Position numbers and translations under genes: made by a program. A model generated the notes under the pieces. That model made no database searches and was not told the DNA's origin. It saw only the letters and a program-made list of their open reading frames with translations. Of a stretch of 25,092 nt of DNA, positions 21,957 to 25,092 are shown in pieces (within the stretch, counting starts at the first letter, position 1; each line of letters begins with the position of its first letter). This stretch comes from an uncultured Collinsella sp. (GTDB taxonomy: Bacteria; Actinomycetota; Coriobacteriia; Coriobacteriales; Coriobacteriaceae), in contig CABVBR010000016.1 in NCBI GenBank assembly GCA_902496645.1, positions 1-25,092 on the forward strand, written 5' to 3'.

Positions 21957-21966
21957 GAACGTTCAC
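21955..21966. promoter_or_regulatory. LacI-type operator 2 of uxaC
   Basis: GTGAACGTTCAC, identical to the core of operator 1, overlapping the proposed -10 box and transcription start. Confidence 0.82.
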
Positions 21967-22020
21967 CTAGAGGATAACGAGCGCATCGTGCGCCCGCTCC
22001 GCCAACAAAGGGGTTGTTTG

Positions 22021-23448
22021 ATGAAAAACTTCATGGACGATCAGGATTTCCTGCTGAGCACCAAAACCGGTGAGGAGCTGTTCCACAACTTTGCCGAGGG
22101 CATGCCCATCGTTGACTACCACTGCCACATTTCTCCCAAGGAGATCTGGGACGACAAGCGTTTTGAGAACATCACCGAGGTTTGGCTGGGCGGTGACCAC
22201 TACAAGTGGCGCCTGATGCGTGCCAACGGCGTCGACGAGCGCTTCATTACCGGCGATGCCCCTGCTCGCGAGAAGTTCCAGAAGTGGGCCGAGACCCTGG
22301 GCCGTTGCGTGGGCAACCCCGTCTTTGAGTGGAGCCACCTGGAGCTTAAGCGTTACTTTGGCTACGAGGGCGTCCTGAACGGCAAAACCGCTCAGGAGGT
22401 CTGGGACCTTGCCAACGCCAAGCTCGCTGAGGCCAGCTTTACCTGCCGCAACCTGATCAAGCAGTCCAACGTCCGCATGATCTGCACTACCGATGACCCC
22501 GCCGACAGCTTTGAGTGGCACAAGAAGATTGCCGCCGACGATAGCTTTGACGTTCAGGTCGTTCCCGCCATGCGTCCCGATGCCGCCCTGCGCATCGAGC
22601 GTGGCCAGGAGTTCGCCGACTACTGCAAGCATCTCTCCGAGGTTGCTGGCGTTGAGATCAGCGACTTCGAGGGCATGAAGGCTGCCATCTCCAAGCGCTA
22701 CGACGTTGCCCACGAGCTGGGCTGCCGCGCTTCCGACCACGCGCTCGACTACGTTATGTACGTTCCGGCTACCGCCGACGAGATCGAGACTATCTTTGCC
22801 AAGGGCCTTGCCGCCGAGCCGCTTGCCGAGGACGAGGTCCTCAAGTACAAGACGGCCTTTATGCAGTTCGTCGCCGGCGAGTATGTCCGCCTTGGCTGGG
22901 CCATGCAGCTGCACTTTGGCTGCAAGCGTGACAACAACCGCGCTATGTTCGCCAAGCTCGGTCCCGACACCGGCTACGACTGCATCTCCAACTACACGCC
23001 GTCCGACCAGCTGGCCGATTTCCTCAACTCCATCCAGGAGGCCACGGGTCTGCCCAAGACCATTCTGTACAGCCTGAACCCCATCGACAACACCATGATC
23101 GATACCGTGATGGGCTGCTTCCAGGAGGCTCCGACCGCCGGTAAGATCCAGAACGGCTCTGCCTGGTGGTTCAACGACAACGAGATCGGTATGCGCGAGC
23201 AGCTCACGGCTCTGGCTAACGAGGGCGTGCTGGGCAACTTTGTGGGCATGCTTACCGATTCCCGCTCCTTCCTGTCCTACCCGCGTCATGAGTACTTCCG
23301 TCGCGTGCTGTGCGGCGTGATCGGCGAGTGGGTCGAGCAGGGCAAGTATCCGGCCGACATGGAGCTGCTGGGAGCCATCGTGCGCGACATTAGCTACAAC
23401 AACGCGGTCCGCTACTTTGGCTTTGACCTGGATACCGTCGAGGCCTAA
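22021..23448 (+). CDS. uxaC: Glucuronate/galacturonate isomerase UxaC
   Basis: Converts D-glucuronate to D-fructuronate and D-galacturonate to D-tagaturonate, the first step of hexuronate catabolism. 475 residues, the usual family length of about 470. The amidohydrolase-like fold shows the metal-binding motif DYHCHISPKEIWDD near the N terminus, and TTDDPAD, MQLHFGCKRDNN and MLTDSRSFLSYPRHEYFRR further on, all typical of UxaC. The ATG at 22021 is preferred to the GTG at 21955 because AAAGGGG lies at 22007-22013 and the longer form would start inside operator 2. It is followed after 96 bp by uxaB on the same strand; control by the upstream LacI-type protein is likely. Confidence 0.96.
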   Translation: MKNFMDDQDFLLSTKTGEELFHNFAEGMPIVDYHCHISPKEIWDDKRFENITEVWLGGDHYKWRLMRANGVDERFITGDAPAREKFQKWAETLGRCVGNPVFEWSHLELKRYFGYEGVLNGKTAQEVWDLANAKLAEASFTCRNLIKQSNVRMICTTDDPADSFEWHKKIAADDSFDVQVVPAMRPDAALRIERGQEFADYCKHLSEVAGVEISDFEGMKAAISKRYDVAHELGCRASDHALDYVMYVPATADEIETIFAKGLAAEPLAEDEVLKYKTAFMQFVAGEYVRLGWAMQLHFGCKRDNNRAMFAKLGPDTGYDCISNYTPSDQLADFLNSIQEATGLPKTILYSLNPIDNTMIDTVMGCFQEAPTAGKIQNGSAWWFNDNEIGMREQLTALANEGVLGNFVGMLTDSRSFLSYPRHEYFRRVLCGVIGEWVEQGKYPADMELLGAIVRDISYNNAVRYFGFDLDTVEA

Positions 23449-23473
23449 ACCCGCATCGAATCACACCGAACTC

Positions 23474-23509
23474 GGGAGCGCCGTTGCCACACGCGGCGCC
23501 CCCGTTTTG
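23474..23509 (+). terminator. Weak terminator or attenuator between uxaC and uxaB
   Basis: GGGAGCGCCG (23474-23483) pairs with CGGCGCCCCC (23494-23503) with one mismatch, followed by GTTTTG. The short T tract suggests partial termination that would lower uxaB relative to uxaC. Confidence 0.5.
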
Positions 23510-23544
23510 CCTGCACGCTAACAGCAATCTAAGGAGAGACATCG

Positions 23545-25059
23545 ATGGAGAACATCAGCTACGAGACGCTCGAGAAGATCGGCTACAAGGGCTACCTGCT
23601 GCCCAAGGACGCGCCCGAGAAGGTTCTGCAGTTTGGCGAGGGCAATTTCCTGCGCGCCTTTGTCGACCGCTTCTTTGACATGGGCAACGAGGCAACCGGC
23701 TGGAACGGCAAGGTTGTCATGGTGCAGCCCATCAGCGGCGCCTTTGGCTTTGCCGACGGCATTAACGCTCAGGATGACCTGTACACCGTGCTGGTGCGCG
23801 GCAAGGAGAACGGCAACACGGTCGACGAGTCCCGTGTGATCAGCGCCTGCAGCCGCTGCCTCAATCCGTATCGCGAGGACGACTACCGCGCCATGATGGA
23901 GGTCGCCGTCTCCGACGATTTGGAGATTATCGTCTCCAACACCACCGAGGCCGGTATCGCCTACGATCCGTCCTGCAAGGCCGACGACATGCCGCCCGCG
24001 AGCTTCCCCGCCAAGCTTGCCCAGGTGCTCCACACCCGCTGGGCCGCCGGCAAGCCGGGCGTCATCGTGCTCGCCTGTGAGCTCATCGATCACAACGGCG
24101 AGGAGCTGCTGCGCATCATGAACCAGTACGTGAGCGACTGGGGCTGGGAGGACGAGTTTGCGCAGTGGATGGCCAACGACTGCACCGTCTGCACCACGCT
24201 CGTCGACACTATCGTCCCCGGCCGTATCCGCGACCCCAAGGAGGCCGCTGCCGTGGCCGAGCGCCTGGGCTACGAGGATCCCTTCCTGGCCGTGCGCGAG
24301 CCCTTCCAGATGTGGGGTATCCAGGGCGACGAGTCACTTGCCGAGAAGCTGCCCTTCGTGAAGGCCGGCCTGCCGGGCGTCTTTGTGACCCCCGATGTCA
24401 CCCCGTACAAGAAGCGCAAGGTCCGCATCCTCAACGGCGCCCACACTGCCTTTGTTCCGGGCTCCTGGGTTGCCGGCTTTGACATCGTGCGCGATTGCAT
24501 GCACGACGAGACCGTTCGTGGCTTCATGAACACCATGCTCTACGACGAGGTCATCCCGACGCTTGCCGCCGATCTGGATGTCGAGGACTGCAAGGCCTTT
24601 GCCGCCGCCGTCGAGAACCGCTTCGACAACCCGTTTATCGACCACGCGCTGCTCTCCATTTGCCTCAACTCAACCGCCAAATGGCGTGCTCGCGACCTGC
24701 CCACGCTCAAGGACTATGTTGCCGAGACCGGCAACCTGCCCAAGTGCCTGGCGACGAGCCTCGCTACGCTCATTGCCTTCTATACGCAGGAGCTTGTGTC
24801 CCGCGAGGGCGATGGCCTGCACCTGCGCCGTGCCGACGGCACCGAGTACACCGCTCAGGACGACGCCTTCGTGCTCGATTTCTACGCTGCCCACGCCGGT
24901 GCAGACGATGCCGAGCTGGTGCACGACGTGCTCAGTAACGAGCAGATGTGGGGCGAGGACCTTACGCAGATTGCCGGCCTTGAGGAGTTCGTCGTCAACG
25001 CGCTTGCCGTCGTGCGCGTCGAGGGCGCCAAACAGGCCTTCGCCAACGCCCAGGCCTAA
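23545..25059 (+). CDS. uxaB: Tagaturonate reductase (altronate oxidoreductase) UxaB
   Basis: NADH-dependent reduction of D-tagaturonate to D-altronate, the second step of galacturonate catabolism, in the polyol-specific long-chain dehydrogenase family. 504 residues (E. coli UxaB has 483). The N-terminal nucleotide-binding part has VLQFGEGNFLRAFVDRFF; later come IVSNTTEAGIAYD and the catalytic-domain motif KVRILNGAHTAFVPGSW, which resembles UxaB more than the fructuronate reductase UxuB. AAGGAGAG precedes the ATG. The enzyme takes the product of UxaC; the altronate dehydratase uxaA expected next would lie beyond the window end. A possible terminator hairpin begins 13 bp after the stop. Confidence 0.93.
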   Translation: MENISYETLEKIGYKGYLLPKDAPEKVLQFGEGNFLRAFVDRFFDMGNEATGWNGKVVMVQPISGAFGFADGINAQDDLYTVLVRGKENGNTVDESRVISACSRCLNPYREDDYRAMMEVAVSDDLEIIVSNTTEAGIAYDPSCKADDMPPASFPAKLAQVLHTRWAAGKPGVIVLACELIDHNGEELLRIMNQYVSDWGWEDEFAQWMANDCTVCTTLVDTIVPGRIRDPKEAAAVAERLGYEDPFLAVREPFQMWGIQGDESLAEKLPFVKAGLPGVFVTPDVTPYKKRKVRILNGAHTAFVPGSWVAGFDIVRDCMHDETVRGFMNTMLYDEVIPTLAADLDVEDCKAFAAAVENRFDNPFIDHALLSICLNSTAKWRARDLPTLKDYVAETGNLPKCLATSLATLIAFYTQELVSREGDGLHLRRADGTEYTAQDDAFVLDFYAAHAGADDAELVHDVLSNEQMWGEDLTQIAGLEEFVVNALAVVRVEGAKQAFANAQA

Positions 25060-25072
25060 ATCCTTCTGTGCG

Positions 25073-25092
25073 CCCGCCGGGCAACTGGCGGG
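25073..25092 (+). terminator. Possible terminator hairpin after uxaB, cut by the window end
   Basis: CCCGCC (25073-25078) can pair with GGCGGG (25087-25092). The window stops before any T tract can be seen. Confidence 0.3.

Noticed and set aside
21955..22020. Upstream GTG start for uxaC
   Set aside because: It lies inside operator 2, close to or upstream of the likely transcription start, and lacks a ribosome binding site; the ATG at 22021 has AAAGGGG at good distance.

Overview
The window reads as chromosomal DNA of a GC-rich, anaerobic, gut-type Coriobacteriia, most like Collinsella. This rests on overall gene content and codon use (strong G/C third positions, ATG starts with good Shine-Dalgarno sites) and is an inference: there is no rRNA or other marker to fix the taxon. 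No tRNA, rRNA, CRISPR array, transposase, integrase or phage gene was seen.

Layout. (1) 1-1377: 3' part of phosphoenolpyruvate carboxylase (ppc). (2) 1399-6569: a nickel-pincer lactate racemase module. larA and an aquaporin-type channel (larD-like) run on the + strand and are bracketed by two copies of a 127-bp nested palindrome. larB, a short larC and a TetR regulator run on the - strand. LarA keeps every known catalytic residue at the Lactobacillus plantarum positions, but LarC has only its first domain. larE is not in the window. (3) 6686-9365: serB (-) and aspS (+), divergent housekeeping genes, followed by an array of hairpins in the convergent gap before a LacI-type gene. (4) 9670-16147: an Ebg-type beta-galactosidase locus: a LacI regulator (-), three matching operator copies around a recognisable promoter, then ebgA, ebgC and a YjeM/GadC-like APC permease. 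(5) 16251-16817: a 222-bp inverted-repeat-bounded non-coding element, then an HPr-like protein with Asp where HPr(Ser) kinase would act. (6) 16910-20336: ferrous iron uptake: feoA, feoA, feoB and a FeoB-associated Cys-rich membrane protein, with an IdeR/DtxR-like box before feoB. (7) 20481-25059: a LacI regulator, a second inverted-repeat-bounded element, two GTGAACGTTCAC operators, then uxaC and uxaB for hexuronate catabolism.

Together the genes suit a fermenting gut commensal: lactate interconversion, beta-galactoside use, pectin/glucuronide-derived uronic acids, ferrous iron uptake and anaplerotic CO2 fixation, with the two sugar loci each paired to a local LacI-type repressor. The most unusual material is non-coding. 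The paired 127-bp palindromes differ from each other almost only by compensatory base pairs. The short LarC, the NQA-motif channel and the D46 HPr are the main protein-level oddities.
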